Source: JACDCY01 sp964350145
GTDB taxonomy: Bacteria > Gemmatimonadota > Gemmatimonadetes > Gemmatimonadales > Gemmatimonadaceae
Assembly: GCA_964350145.1 (NCBI GenBank)
Contig: CAYGJL010000053.1
Location: 1 to 15,602 of the forward strand
DNA length: 15,602 nt
Direction: 5' to 3'
In this document: in pieces, positions 1 through 8,588 of the stretch
Layout: each line of letters starts with the position of its first letter
How positions within the stretch are numbered: position 1 is the first letter of the stretch
The notes under the pieces: model-generated
Told to the model about the DNA's origin: nothing
The model's input: the letters and a program-made list of their open reading frames with translations, nothing else
Database searches by the model: none
Made by a program: the position numbers and the translations under genes

Positions 1-554
1 AGCCCGGCGGTCAGCACGAACCTGCCCGCGAGCGATCCGGCGAAGTGCCGGCGCGCCACGGCGCCGAACGTCTCGTACGTGCCCTGGAGGATTCCCTGCG
101 TGCCGATGTAGATCCACGATCCCGCTGTCATCTGGCCGTACATCATCAGGCCGGCGCGCTCCAGCTCGCGGAAGTGCTCCCACGTGGCCCACCGCCCGAC
201 GAGGTTGCTGTTCGCGATCAGCACGCGCGGCGCCGAGGCGTGCGTCCGGAATACGCCGACCGGCTTGCCGCTCTGCACGAGCAGGGTCTCGTCGTTCTCC
301 AGGGCGCGGAGCGACGCGACGATCGCGTCGAAGCACTCCCAGTTGCGCGCGGCCTTGCCGGTGCCGCCGTACACCACCAGATCGTCGGGGCGCTCCGCCA
401 CATCGGGATCGAGGTTGTTCATGAGCATTCGAAGAGCCGCTTCCTGCTGCCACCCCTTGCAGGAGATCTCGCTACCGCGCGGCGCGCGGACGACGCGGGC
501 TCCCGCGGGCGCATCGCCCGCTGATCGGGTCAGCGCCGGCTCCGCGACCGTCAT
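1..554 (-). CDS. hutU: Urocanate hydratase (urocanase), N-terminal part; cut by window edge
   Basis: HutU adds water to urocanate, giving 4-imidazolone-5-propanoate. It is the second step of histidine degradation, NAD-dependent and cytosolic. About 184 N-terminal residues are visible of a family length near 550. Family landmarks are CKGWQQEAALRMLMNNLDP, then VVYGGTGKAARNW, then GRWATWEHFRELERAGL and MYGQMTAGSWIYIGTQGI. The active-site half lies beyond the edge. The ATG at 554-552 overlaps the hutH stop in an ATGA, so the start is well supported and translation is probably coupled to hutH. Residues 1-25 are rich in Ala, Pro and Arg and look like a variable extension before the conserved core. 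Because the 3' end is outside the window I cannot say whether hutI or hutG follow. Confidence 0.96.
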   Translation of the reverse strand, partial: MTVAEPALTRSAGDAPAGARVVRAPRGSEISCKGWQQEAALRMLMNNLDPDVAERPDDLVVYGGTGKAARNWECFDAIVASLRALENDETLLVQSGKPVGVFRTHASAPRVLIANSNLVGRWATWEHFRELERAGLMMYGQMTAGSWIYIGTQGILQGTYETFGAVARRHFAGSLAGRFVLTAG

Positions 555-2062
555 GACATTTTCGTTCGCGTGAATTTTCCTTCGTCTATCGCCTGCGCGA
601 TCGTCGCGATGTCGCCGCTGAGCACGCGGTCATCGCCGAGGTGCGGGACCAGCGAGCGTACGGCCGCGTGCGCCACGCGCAACGTCGTGCCGGTCCTGAG
701 CGGCGCGCGAAAATCCAGCCCCTGCGCGCCGCACAGCAGCTCGATGGCGAGAATGTGCCTGAGGTTCTGCGCCACGCGCCGTGCCTTCCAGGCCGCGCCC
801 ATCGCCATGGGCACGACGTCCTCCTTGCCGCCGTCGGTGGGGATCGTGTCCACGCTGGCGGGGTGCGAGAGGACCTTGCATTCGCTCGCGACGGACGCGG
901 CGGTCACCTGCGCCATCATCATCCCCGAGTGCAGCCCCGCGTTCTCCGTAAGGAACGGAGGCAGCCCCTGGTTCAGGTCCGGGTGCACGAGCCTGTCTAT
1001 CCGCCGCTCGGAAATCGTCGCAAGGTTGGTTAGCGCGATCGCCAGGAAGTCCAGCGCCATCGCGACCGACTGGCCGTGGAAGTTTCCGCCGCTCAGCAGC
1101 TCGCCGTTCTCGAACACCAACGGATTGTCGGTCGCCGCGTTGATCTCTCGCGTCACGACGCCCTCGATCCACCGCAGCGCGTCCCGCGCGGGCCCGTGCA
1201 CCTGCGGCATGCAGCGCAGCGCGTACGCATCCTGCACGCGCGGGTCGCCCTGGCGGTGCGATTCGCGGATCTCGCTCCCCTCCAGCAGCTCGCGCAGCAG
1301 CGCCGCCGACTCCTTCTGCCCTTCCTGCCCGCGCGCGTCGTGGATCCGCTGGTCGAACGCCACGGGCGTGCCGAGCAGCGCGTCCAGCGACATCGCGCCG
1401 GCGACATGCGCCGTCTCCCAGAGCGCGACGGCTTCGCGCACGAGCAGCGCGGCCACCGCGGTGTGCGCCTGCGTTCCGTTGATGAGAGTGATCCCCTCCT
1501 TCGCCTGGAGCTTGAGCGGCGCGAGTTTCGCCGCGCGCAGCGCTTCAGCCGCGGGCGCCTCTCTGCCTTCCACGAACAGCGTGCCCTCGCCGATCATCGC
1601 CAGCGCGAGATGCGCGAGGGGCGCGAGATCGCCGCTGGCGCCCGCGCTCCCCTGCTCGGGCACGGGGGGATACACGCCTGCGTTCAACATTCCGCACAGC
1701 AGCTCGGCGAGATCCGCCCGCGCGCCGGAGAATCCTTTCGCGATCACGTTGGCGCGGAGCAGCATCATCGCGCGGACTTCGCGCTCGGGGAGCAAGGGTC
1801 CAACGCCGGAGACGTGGCTGCGGACGAGATTGACCTGCAGCTCCTCGAGCTTGGCGGGATCGATGGCCACGTCGGCGAGCTTGCCGAAGCCGGTCGTCAC
1901 GCCGTACACGACCTGGCCGCCGGCCGCGGCCTTTTCGACTACGGCCCGGGTCTTCGCCATCCGCGCCTTGGCCGCCGGCGCGAGCTCCACGCGCGCGCGC
2001 CCGACGGACACGGCGTGAACGTCGCCGATGGTGAGCGAGTTACCGTCGAGGGCTATCGTCAC
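551..2062 (-). CDS. hutH: Histidine ammonia-lyase (histidase)
   Basis: Histidase removes ammonia from L-histidine to give trans-urocanate, the first step of histidine degradation, in the cytosol. The product is 503 residues, close to the family's usual 505-510. The MIO electrophile forms from Ala-Ser-Gly, seen here as residues 142-144 inside QGSAGASGDLAPLAH. Tyr53 (VVYGVTTGFG) and His83 (RSHVSG) fall at the positions of the known catalytic residues of Pseudomonas histidase. Further family motifs are NFHGQSVAMALDFL and FLTENAGLHSGMMMAQ. The frame stays open upstream to 2284, but that part overlaps lptD and has no histidase similarity. The GTG at 2062 gives the right length and sits in a GTGA overlap with the lptD stop. 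The gene therefore appears coupled to an outer-membrane assembly gene in front and to hutU behind. Confidence 0.97.
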   Translation of the reverse strand: MTIALDGNSLTIGDVHAVSVGRARVELAPAAKARMAKTRAVVEKAAAGGQVVYGVTTGFGKLADVAIDPAKLEELQVNLVRSHVSGVGPLLPEREVRAMMLLRANVIAKGFSGARADLAELLCGMLNAGVYPPVPEQGSAGASGDLAPLAHLALAMIGEGTLFVEGREAPAAEALRAAKLAPLKLQAKEGITLINGTQAHTAVAALLVREAVALWETAHVAGAMSLDALLGTPVAFDQRIHDARGQEGQKESAALLRELLEGSEIRESHRQGDPRVQDAYALRCMPQVHGPARDALRWIEGVVTREINAATDNPLVFENGELLSGGNFHGQSVAMALDFLAIALTNLATISERRIDRLVHPDLNQGLPPFLTENAGLHSGMMMAQVTAASVASECKVLSHPASVDTIPTDGGKEDVVPMAMGAAWKARRVAQNLRHILAIELLCGAQGLDFRAPLRTGTTLRVAHAAVRSLVPHLGDDRVLSGDIATIAQAIDEGKFTRTKMS

Positions 2063-4989
2063 CGGAGCGGGGTCGTTCGCCGGTACGTCTGCTTGTCGTA
2101 ATCGAACTTCAGGTCGGGCTGCGCCTTGAGGGCGACGAAGAAGCTGAACGCGAAATTGCCGTTCGGCGCCTTGGTGAAGGCGAACGTGGACTGCCAGTCG
2201 TGCAGATCGCGCTGCAATCCGACCGTGTGGCTGGCGAATGCGCTCGCCTGGAAGTCGTAGTTGGTTCCCCAGGTGGCGGACCACGTGGGCGTGATGTTGA
2301 AGCTCATCTGCGACTGCAGCGTCTCACGCGGCGGTGTGCGCACGAAGGCAGAGCCGATCGGCCGGTCCAACGGAGTCGCGTGCGTGGGATTGGTCTGCTG
2401 CTCGATCAGGCACTGGGTATAGGCGATGGGAAATGGCTGGTAAGTGCGGCAGTTCACCGCCGGATCATAGTCTATGACGTTGCCGCCGACGGGCGGACGT
2501 TGCCGCTGAGAGCTGAAGGTAAAGTTGGCCTGAAAGCCCTGCGTAGCCTCCATGCCGCCGTACATCCGATCCCGCGCCGCAACGCCGGCCACGGGCGTGG
2601 ATCCCGCCCTCCGTGTCAGCGCATCGTCGCCGGCCGACCCCAACCGCTCGATCTGAGGATTGCGCTGCGGCACCGCGCGCCCGAACAGACGCGAGAACGC
2701 CGCGAGAATTCCCGACTGCTGATTCAGCGTGAACGAGATGTCCAGCGACTCGTGGAATGGCTTGAACACGGCCGTGTCGCTCAGGAGGCTCCCCTGAAAG
2801 AGAGAATACTCGCTCCGCAGGCTGAACCCCGGCAACAGCTCCGAGGCGAGATCGTAGGACAGCCGCTCCGTCGCGAATCCGGAGCGGCCGGTGGCGCGCG
2901 CTCTTTCGAAGTCGTACGCCAGCGGGGAGAAGTTGAGCGAGAGCAGCCGGATCTTGCGATCCGCGCGGGACGACTGATTGCCCGACGTCGCGCTGTCGGG
3001 CTCGCCGCGCAGCTTCGCCTCGATGTTCTGCGAGATGCTCAGCTGAATCTGGTTCTGCGCGAGCCCGCCGATGTAATCGAAGCGGGTCCGGTTAGTCGCC
3101 GCGAGAAACTCGTCGCTGACGTCCGCTGTCGGGGCATAGCTGTACGTCACCCGCGGCGAGATCGAATGCCGGAGCCGCTCGATCGGGCCGAACCCCGGAA
3201 ACAGGCCGAAGAACGTAGGCGCTATTCCGAGACCGTAGATCGGGCGCTTCGACTGGCGAACGAACTTGCCGCCCGAGAACTGGCTGCGAACCATGTAGGC
3301 AGACGGGTCCACATTGCTGAAGGATATCTGGGGCGAGATGTTCCAGGTTCCCGTGAGCAGCCCCGGAAGACCGATGCTCGTCTGCCAATTGACATCCGTA
3401 CGATACGTGCGCGAAAACACGCGCGTTGTCTTGCTGCTGTCGGTGCGGCTCGCGACCAGGACCGAGACCGGATAGTCGTCCTCGGAGTCGGTCGCCTGGA
3501 ACGAGTTCGACCAGGTGAACCCGAACAGCTTGACCGGCGTGTTGAACGTGGCGGAGGTGCTGCGGCGGTCGCCGGTCACCTGCACGCTGTCGGCCTCGCC
3601 TGCCCTCGGCAAATACTGGAAAGAGATCGTCCCGGGCTGATCCAGGTTGAAGTTCTGGTCGTTGATCACCGACAGCGACGGCGTCCACTCCAGCCACCGC
3701 GCCAGCGCCAGAGTCGGCGTGATCAGATTGAAGTTCGGGAACTGCTGGTCCACCTGATCGCGGCCGGGGTACTGCCTGCGGTTCCCGCCGATGGTCAGCG
3801 ATGCGGGGCCGAGCTTCTGCGCGTAGTTCGCCTGCGAGGAGATCGTCGCCATCACCTGCCGCGGATCGAAGGCGTTGCTCCGCTGGATGGATGTGTTGGT
3901 GACGTAGTTCAAATTGAACGACAGGTTGCGAGTCTGCGAGAAGTTCTGCTGGTGCGCCCACGACAGCGCGGTGTTGGTGTTGCCCGACCGCTGCCGGTCG
4001 TGCGAGGCGGCGAACCTCCCCGTCATGAACCGGCTCAGCCAGCGATACTGGAACTCGCCGTTGTACTTGATCCACCCGGGGTCGCCCTCGGTGGGCCGCG
4101 CTCCACTGCGCCAGTCCAGCCAGAGCCGCGCGTCGGTGTACTCGCTCAGCGCGAAGTAGTAGCCGATGTTGTCCACGTGCCGGCGATACTGGGGGCTGTT
4201 ACGGAAGATCTCGCTCACGCCGAAGCGTGGCGTGAGTATTCCGCTGCGCCGCCCCGAGCGAATGTCCTGGAACATGAACGGCAGCCAGAGCACCGGCACC
4301 TCGCCGATGTACAGCACTGCCGGCCGCGCGACCAGCAGAGTCTTCGACACCATCTTGATCTTCCCGGCGCGGAAGAAGTAATGCGGCATCGAGTCGTCGC
4401 AGGTGGTGAAGTCTCCCTGGCGCACGAAGAACGTCGTCGGCTGCCGCCCGGTCGTGTCCGACACGAACGCCGCCTCGACCCCCGACACGAACCAGCGCTC
4501 GCCGCTCTCCACCGCCGTGCTGATGTTGGAGACGCTGCCCCGCCGCGTCGCGATGTTGTACGTCAGCGAGCCGCGCGAGACCAAGTCCTCCGCGTTCTGC
4601 GACGGATCGCGCAGGATGTTCGTGTCGCCGCGTACCACGACCAGCCGGGTCACGTCGCTGTACAGAATCGTATCTCCCACCACCAGCGTCGCGCCGCGCC
4701 CGACGGCGCCCGGGTCGCCCGTGAGATCGAGTGTGCGCACTCTGGCGTCGAATACGACCCGGTCACCCTGATATCGCGTCGCGGTGTAGCCCCGGCGATC
4801 GAGCAGCGCGCGCATCACGGAATCGGTCTCGGTCCACTGCACCAGTTCGCGCACGGTGGTGTCGCGGCCGGCGGTGTCCCGCGGCGTCGCATCCGGGCGG
4901 GCCGACATGATCTGACCCTGCGCAACCGGCGCGGACAGCGCGCCGAGCCCGGTCATGAGTGCGGCCCACGCCACGCTGCGCCAGCTCAC
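2059..4989 (-). CDS. lptD: LPS-assembly protein LptD-like (OstA family) outer-membrane barrel
   Basis: In the family, LptD is the outer-membrane beta-barrel that inserts lipopolysaccharide into the outer leaflet as the last part of the Lpt bridge. The product is 976 residues. Residues 1-26 form a signal peptide (hydrophobic core, then APVAQG). Residues about 75-190 resemble the LptA/OstA-like periplasmic domain. The region 193-255 has the LptD signature order: FTTCDDSMPHYFFRAGKI, then GEVPVLWLPFMFQDI and RRSGILTPRFG. From about 260 to the end, alternating aromatic strands fit a large barrel. There are only three cysteines after the signal peptide (197, 847, 860), one in the N-domain and two near the C-terminus. 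The GTG at 4989 overlaps the tatC stop as GTGA; the stop overlaps hutH as GTGA. Sequence divergence from proteobacterial LptD makes the family call good but the exact role inferred. No other lpt gene is in the window. Confidence 0.85.
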   Translation of the reverse strand: MSWRSVAWAALMTGLGALSAPVAQGQIMSARPDATPRDTAGRDTTVRELVQWTETDSVMRALLDRRGYTATRYQGDRVVFDARVRTLDLTGDPGAVGRGATLVVGDTILYSDVTRLVVVRGDTNILRDPSQNAEDLVSRGSLTYNIATRRGSVSNISTAVESGERWFVSGVEAAFVSDTTGRQPTTFFVRQGDFTTCDDSMPHYFFRAGKIKMVSKTLLVARPAVLYIGEVPVLWLPFMFQDIRSGRRSGILTPRFGVSEIFRNSPQYRRHVDNIGYYFALSEYTDARLWLDWRSGARPTEGDPGWIKYNGEFQYRWLSRFMTGRFAASHDRQRSGNTNTALSWAHQQNFSQTRNLSFNLNYVTNTSIQRSNAFDPRQVMATISSQANYAQKLGPASLTIGGNRRQYPGRDQVDQQFPNFNLITPTLALARWLEWTPSLSVINDQNFNLDQPGTISFQYLPRAGEADSVQVTGDRRSTSATFNTPVKLFGFTWSNSFQATDSEDDYPVSVLVASRTDSSKTTRVFSRTYRTDVNWQTSIGLPGLLTGTWNISPQISFSNVDPSAYMVRSQFSGGKFVRQSKRPIYGLGIAPTFFGLFPGFGPIERLRHSISPRVTYSYAPTADVSDEFLAATNRTRFDYIGGLAQNQIQLSISQNIEAKLRGEPDSATSGNQSSRADRKIRLLSLNFSPLAYDFERARATGRSGFATERLSYDLASELLPGFSLRSEYSLFQGSLLSDTAVFKPFHESLDISFTLNQQSGILAAFSRLFGRAVPQRNPQIERLGSAGDDALTRRAGSTPVAGVAARDRMYGGMEATQGFQANFTFSSQRQRPPVGGNVIDYDPAVNCRTYQPFPIAYTQCLIEQQTNPTHATPLDRPIGSAFVRTPPRETLQSQMSFNITPTWSATWGTNYDFQASAFASHTVGLQRDLHDWQSTFAFTKAPNGNFAFSFFVALKAQPDLKFDYDKQTYRRTTPLR

Positions 4990-5786
4990 GCGGGCGACTC
5001 CGCGTGCTGCTCCGCGCGCTCTTCCGCGGCCTTCCGCGCGGCGCGCCTGCGCTGCCGCCGGTGCAGCCCCTTCGACATCACCACGCTCAATTCGTACAGG
5101 AAATAGAGCGGCACCGCTAGCGCCACGAGCGATGTCGGATCGGAGCCGGGCGTCACGAAAGCCGACACGACCAGCACGCCGACCGCCGCGTGCCGGCGGA
5201 ACTTCACGAGCAGCGCCGGCGTCACGATCCCGAGCGCCGTGAGCGCGAGAATCGCGATGGGCAGCTCGAACGCGATGCCGAACATCAGCGACATGCTCAC
5301 CGCGAATCCGAAATAATCACCAGCAGTGATCATGGGCGTGAGCGCGCCCGCCTGGAGTCCGAGCAGAAAGCTCATCGTCAGCGGCAGCACGACGAAGAAC
5401 GACAGCGCGACTCCGGCGAGAAAGAGCAACAGCATCCCCGCGAGCACGGGGACGACCAGCTTCTTTTCGTTCGGCAGCATCGCCGGCGAGACGAACAGCC
5501 ACAACTGGTAGGCGATCACGGGTGACGCGATGATCGCCCCAAGCACGAACGCCATGTCTATCAGGATCCCGAATACGTCGCCGGGATGCGTGTAGACCAG
5601 CGTCTTTCCGCCGAGGTATGGGCGGATGGGGCGCTGGAGGAAGTCGATCACCCCGAAGTTGGTGACGATCGCGAATGCGATGATGACGCCCGCGATGAAG
5701 GCGCCGCCGGCCCGGAGCAGCCGCTGGCGTAGCTCCTCGAGGTGATCGAGGAACGGCATCTCCGCGCTGGGGGACCGCCGGGCCAT
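4986..5786 (-). CDS. tatC: Sec-independent protein translocase subunit TatC
   Basis: TatC is the multispanning inner-membrane receptor for twin-arginine signal peptides and exports folded proteins with TatA/TatB. The product is 266 residues. The cytosolic N-terminus carries the family motif MPFLDHLEELRQRLL at about residue 10, and about six hydrophobic segments follow. The loop YQLWLFVSPAMLPNEKK and the segment FGIAFELPI, with its conserved Glu, match TatC. The C-terminal family motif appears as VTPGSDPTSLVALAVPLYFLYELSV-like sequence near residues 214-237. The cytosolic tail is rich in Arg, Lys and Glu. No tatA or tatB lies in the window. The ATG is 15 bases after the cpoB stop, without a clear Shine-Dalgarno; the end overlaps lptD by four bases. 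Confidence 0.97.
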   Translation of the reverse strand: MARRSPSAEMPFLDHLEELRQRLLRAGGAFIAGVIIAFAIVTNFGVIDFLQRPIRPYLGGKTLVYTHPGDVFGILIDMAFVLGAIIASPVIAYQLWLFVSPAMLPNEKKLVVPVLAGMLLLFLAGVALSFFVVLPLTMSFLLGLQAGALTPMITAGDYFGFAVSMSLMFGIAFELPIAILALTALGIVTPALLVKFRRHAAVGVLVVSAFVTPGSDPTSLVALAVPLYFLYELSVVMSKGLHRRQRRRAARKAAEERAEQHAESPA

Positions 5787-5801
5787 GACCGGGTGGGTGC
5801 G

Positions 5802-6557
5802 TTACTGCAGGCCGCGCAGTCTGTCGCGCGCCAGCGCGGCTTCGTCCGAGCGCGGAAATTTGCTGATCACTTCGTTGTACAGTTGGCGCGCTTCACGAGT
5901 GCGGCGGGCGCCTTCCGCGGCCACCGCGCGCTTGTACGTCGCCGTGGCGGCACGGGGCGAGCGCGGATAAACCGACGCCACTCGCGCGTATGCCTGATCG
6001 GCGGCCTCGGCGTTCCCTTCGGCCGCGTGCGTCTCGCCGATGTAGAACTGCGCGTCGGCAGCGACGTCGGCGTCGGGATAGCGAGTGAGCAAGTCCTGGA
6101 ACGCCGTCCGCGCGGCGGCGGTGCTGCCGCGGAGGAGCTGATCACGCCCGATCTGGTACAGCTGGTTCGGGCCCGGCACCTGAGCCTCGCCGCCCGGCGT
6201 CGTCGGCGCCGGGACGCGCGACTCGACCGCCGCCCGCAGCTCCTGCATCCGCGACTGGCTCTGGCCCGCGAGCTCCTGCAGCCGGCGCGTGTCTTCCTCG
6301 ATCGCGCTGAGGCGGCCCGACACGTCCGAGCGCAAGCGCGTGAGCCGCGTAGCGACCGCGCTCACGGAATCCGTGAGCCCCTCCATGGAGCGCATGATGC
6401 GTTGGATGTCCTGTCGCCGGGCAGAATCGCTCTGCGCAGCTTCGGCCCGCACCAGCATAATGTCCTGCTGCAGCACTGTGACGTCGCTCTTGGTCGCCAT
6501 GCATCCGGCTAGAACCAGAGGGAGCGCGATCACCAGGCAGGCGGCGCGGCGCGGCAT
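5802..6557 (-). CDS. cpoB: Tol-Pal-associated TPR protein CpoB/YbgF, probable lipoprotein
   Basis: CpoB works in the periplasm with the Tol-Pal machine, linking envelope constriction to peptidoglycan synthesis. The product is 251 residues. A signal peptide ends in the lipobox LAGC, with Cys19 as the predicted lipid anchor. Residues about 25-110 are a polar, heptad-like coiled coil, followed by a Pro-rich linker. TPR-type repeats fill about residues 135-250, including YQIGRDQLLRGSTAAARTAF and FYIGETHAAEGNAEAADQAY. The ATG at 6557 is one base after the tolB stop. An in-frame start at 6581 would add eight residues (MSPTRKTE) and also gives a valid signal peptide, so the start is uncertain by that much. 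E. coli CpoB is soluble; the lipobox here is a difference. It takes the slot directly after tolB, where pal is normally found first. Confidence 0.9.
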   Translation of the reverse strand: MPRRAACLVIALPLVLAGCMATKSDVTVLQQDIMLVRAEAAQSDSARRQDIQRIMRSMEGLTDSVSAVATRLTRLRSDVSGRLSAIEEDTRRLQELAGQSQSRMQELRAAVESRVPAPTTPGGEAQVPGPNQLYQIGRDQLLRGSTAAARTAFQDLLTRYPDADVAADAQFYIGETHAAEGNAEAADQAYARVASVYPRSPRAATATYKRAVAAEGARRTREARQLYNEVISKFPRSDEAALARDRLRGLQ

Positions 6558-6558
6558 T

Positions 6559-7902
6559 TCAGTCTTGCGTGTTGGTGACATCTTGATCGCTGGCTGAGGT
6601 TGGCGCGAGATACGGCGACCAGTCGGCGAGCCGCGCACCCGCGGCATGCGTGAGCTGGCGCAAACGTCCTGATTCCGAATCGATCACCCAAAGTTGCTGC
6701 ACACCGCTCCGGTTCGAGGTGAACACGATGTGCCTGCCATCGGGCGCCCACGACGGATCCTCGTTCACGCCCGCGCTCGTGAGCTGCTTCACGCTCCGGT
6801 CGCGCAGGTTCAGCACCATGATCTGAAAGCCGCCCGCCGACGCCTGATACGCGATCAGTCGCCCGTCCGGCGACCACGCCGGACTGGCGCGGTAGCTCGT
6901 GCCTCCGAAAGTGAACTCCGTCAGCAGCTGCACGTTGGTACCGTCGGAATCCGAAATATATACCTCGGGTTGCCCCGCTCTCCCGGACATGAACGCGATC
7001 TTGCGGCCGTCGGGGCTGAACGACGGCGACGTGTTGTCGCTGCCGCGCCCCACCGTCACTCTCCGCGCCGCCGCCAGGTTGGCGAGCGACGCCGTCACGA
7101 TCTCCGTCCCGCCCTCGCGGGTCGTGGCCCACACGAGGCTCCCCCCGTCAGGCGAGAAAGCGGGCGTGATGTTGAGGCCTTCCGGAGTGGCCCGCACGAC
7201 GCGCCGCGCGCCGGTCTCCAGATCGTGCAACTCGATCCGCGTCCCCGCCTCACCGTACCGGCTGTAGGCGATCATCCTGCCGTTGGGGTGCCACGCGGGG
7301 GACATCGTCAGCGCTCCCCGGGTTATCTGCCGCTGATTGGCGCCGTCGCTGTCCACGATCCACACGTCCCCGCCGCGCACGAACAGCACGCGCGAGCGCG
7401 ACATCCCTTGCACGCCGGTAATCCACCGCTCGATCTCGTCCGCGATGCCGTGGATCTCCATCCGCCACTCACCGCTCGGACGCGTGCCGGCGACGGAGAA
7501 CGTGTCCACGCGGAGTACCCGCCGGGCGGTGACGTCGTGCACCTCGGCCCTATATCCACCCGCGATCGGCGCGATGCGCACGATGGCGGCCGCGCCCAGG
7601 CGAGAGAAGAGCTGATAATTGAAGGCGCGTCCCGTTGCCGGCGTGAGACCGCGAAGCGCGGCGCTGTCGAGCGCGATCACGGTCATGCGGTCGCCGTAGT
7701 CGAGATCGCGCTGTACAATCGCGCGCACCGAATCACCGCGCGTCGGCTCGACGGGCATGACGATGACGCCGGGCTTCACCCCCGCGCCATAGCTGAGCCC
7801 GATGCGGACTCCGCGCGACGCATCCTGCGACGCCGCGGCGAGCGGCAGCACCAGCGAGAGGAGCACCAGCGCCATCGCGAAGCGGAGCGCGCGGACGATC
7901 AT
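6559..7902 (-). CDS. tolB: Tol-Pal system beta-propeller protein TolB
   Basis: TolB is a periplasmic protein that in known systems binds Pal and is pulled by TolA to recycle Pal at division sites. The product is 447 residues, near the family's usual 430-450. A signal peptide covers about residues 1-25 (LPLAAASQ). The N-terminal alpha/beta domain spans about 30-165. A six-bladed propeller follows, with five clear PD40 repeats: SPAWHPNGRMIAYS (201), TPAFSPDGGSLVWA (246), SPSFSPDGRKIAFM (292), SPAWSPDGRLIAYQ (340) and DPSWAPDGRHIVFT (382). The start ATG at 7902 overlaps the tolA stop as ATGA. The C-terminal tail after DWSPYLAP is a short Thr/Ser/Asp-rich extension. Confidence 0.96.
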   Translation of the reverse strand: MIVRALRFAMALVLLSLVLPLAAASQDASRGVRIGLSYGAGVKPGVIVMPVEPTRGDSVRAIVQRDLDYGDRMTVIALDSAALRGLTPATGRAFNYQLFSRLGAAAIVRIAPIAGGYRAEVHDVTARRVLRVDTFSVAGTRPSGEWRMEIHGIADEIERWITGVQGMSRSRVLFVRGGDVWIVDSDGANQRQITRGALTMSPAWHPNGRMIAYSRYGEAGTRIELHDLETGARRVVRATPEGLNITPAFSPDGGSLVWATTREGGTEIVTASLANLAAARRVTVGRGSDNTSPSFSPDGRKIAFMSGRAGQPEVYISDSDGTNVQLLTEFTFGGTSYRASPAWSPDGRLIAYQASAGGFQIMVLNLRDRSVKQLTSAGVNEDPSWAPDGRHIVFTSNRSGVQQLWVIDSESGRLRQLTHAAGARLADWSPYLAPTSASDQDVTNTQD

Positions 7903-8588
7903 CGCAGCACCTGCGGATCGAAGCTGAACACGACCGGCAGCACGTCGTCGGAGAACCCTTCGGGCAACGCGCCGAACGCGCGCGCCGACGCGGCGGCTTC
8001 GATCGCGCCCTGTGCCTCGAGATCGAACGGATAGGAGCCTGACCGCGTGATGAACCGCACATTCGAGACGGAGCCGTTGCGATGTAGCAGAAACATGACC
8101 TCAGCTTTGAGCCGGGCATCCCGGTCGGGGGGCTGGAAGCGCAGCGCTATCTGGCGCACGATGTTGTTCAGGTACCCCGGGAACGGGAATTCGATTCCCT
8201 CCGTCTGCACGGTCGCAACGTCCGTTCCGCGTCCGCCAGTCGGGCCACCGCCGGCGCGCGCGACAGGCGTGCGCGGTTGCGCGGCTTGCGCCGGCGCGGG
8301 AGTAGTGCGCCGCGGCGCAGGCACCGCCGCGCGCTTGGGCGACGGCATCTGCTGCACGGGCTGCTCGGCGGCGGTCCGCGGCGGCGCCGTCTGCGCCGGA
8401 GCGGGCGGCGCCGGCGTCACCTCGCCGATCGCGCGCGGGCCCGCGGGCGCCGCGACGATGTTGACGCGGTATATCGGCGGGAGCGCGATTTGCGGCTGCC
8501 GGTCCCGCACGACAAAAAGCATGGCTAGTGCCGCAGTGTGAACGACCGCCGAGGCCAGTACCGGGCCAGTGAGCCGCGTTTCTCGCAC
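7899..8588 (-). CDS. tolA: TolA/TonB-like energy-transducing protein
   Basis: This is the periplasm-spanning arm that would pass TolQR energy to TolB and outer-membrane partners. The product is 229 residues. One N-terminal membrane helix lies at about 6-27 (PVLASAVVHTAALAMLFVV). A Pro/Ala/Thr-rich linker lies at about 35-120, and a TonB/TolA C-terminal domain at about 130-229, including FPFPGYLNNIVRQIALRF and AEVMFLLHRNGSVSNV. It is much shorter than proteobacterial TolA and lacks its long helical middle domain, so by shape it is closer to TonB; position between tolR and tolB supports TolA. Two in-frame GTG codons compete: 8594 and 8588. GAGG at 8601-8598 is 9 bases before 8588 but only 3 before 8594, so I chose 8588. 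The start lies inside a large palindrome described separately. Confidence 0.88.
   Translation of the reverse strand: MRETRLTGPVLASAVVHTAALAMLFVVRDRQPQIALPPIYRVNIVAAPAGPRAIGEVTPAPPAPAQTAPPRTAAEQPVQQMPSPKRAAVPAPRRTTPAPAQAAQPRTPVARAGGGPTGGRGTDVATVQTEGIEFPFPGYLNNIVRQIALRFQPPDRDARLKAEVMFLLHRNGSVSNVRFITRSGSYPFDLEAQGAIEAAASARAFGALPEGFSDDVLPVVFSFDPQVLR

Noticed and set aside
570..2018. A 482-codon open frame on the plus strand, antisense to hutH
   Set aside because: Ser/Ala/Arg-rich shadow of a clear histidase gene with exact active-site positions; no domain of its own.
2063..2284. Possible N-terminal extension of hutH
   Set aside because: It overlaps the lptD C-terminus in another frame, has no histidase similarity, and would move the active-site numbering away from the family.
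2200..5106. A 968-codon open frame on the plus strand, antisense to lptD and the end of tatC
   Set aside because: The product is Arg/Val-rich low-information sequence without recognisable domains, opposite two well-supported genes. Long antisense frames are expected at this GC content.
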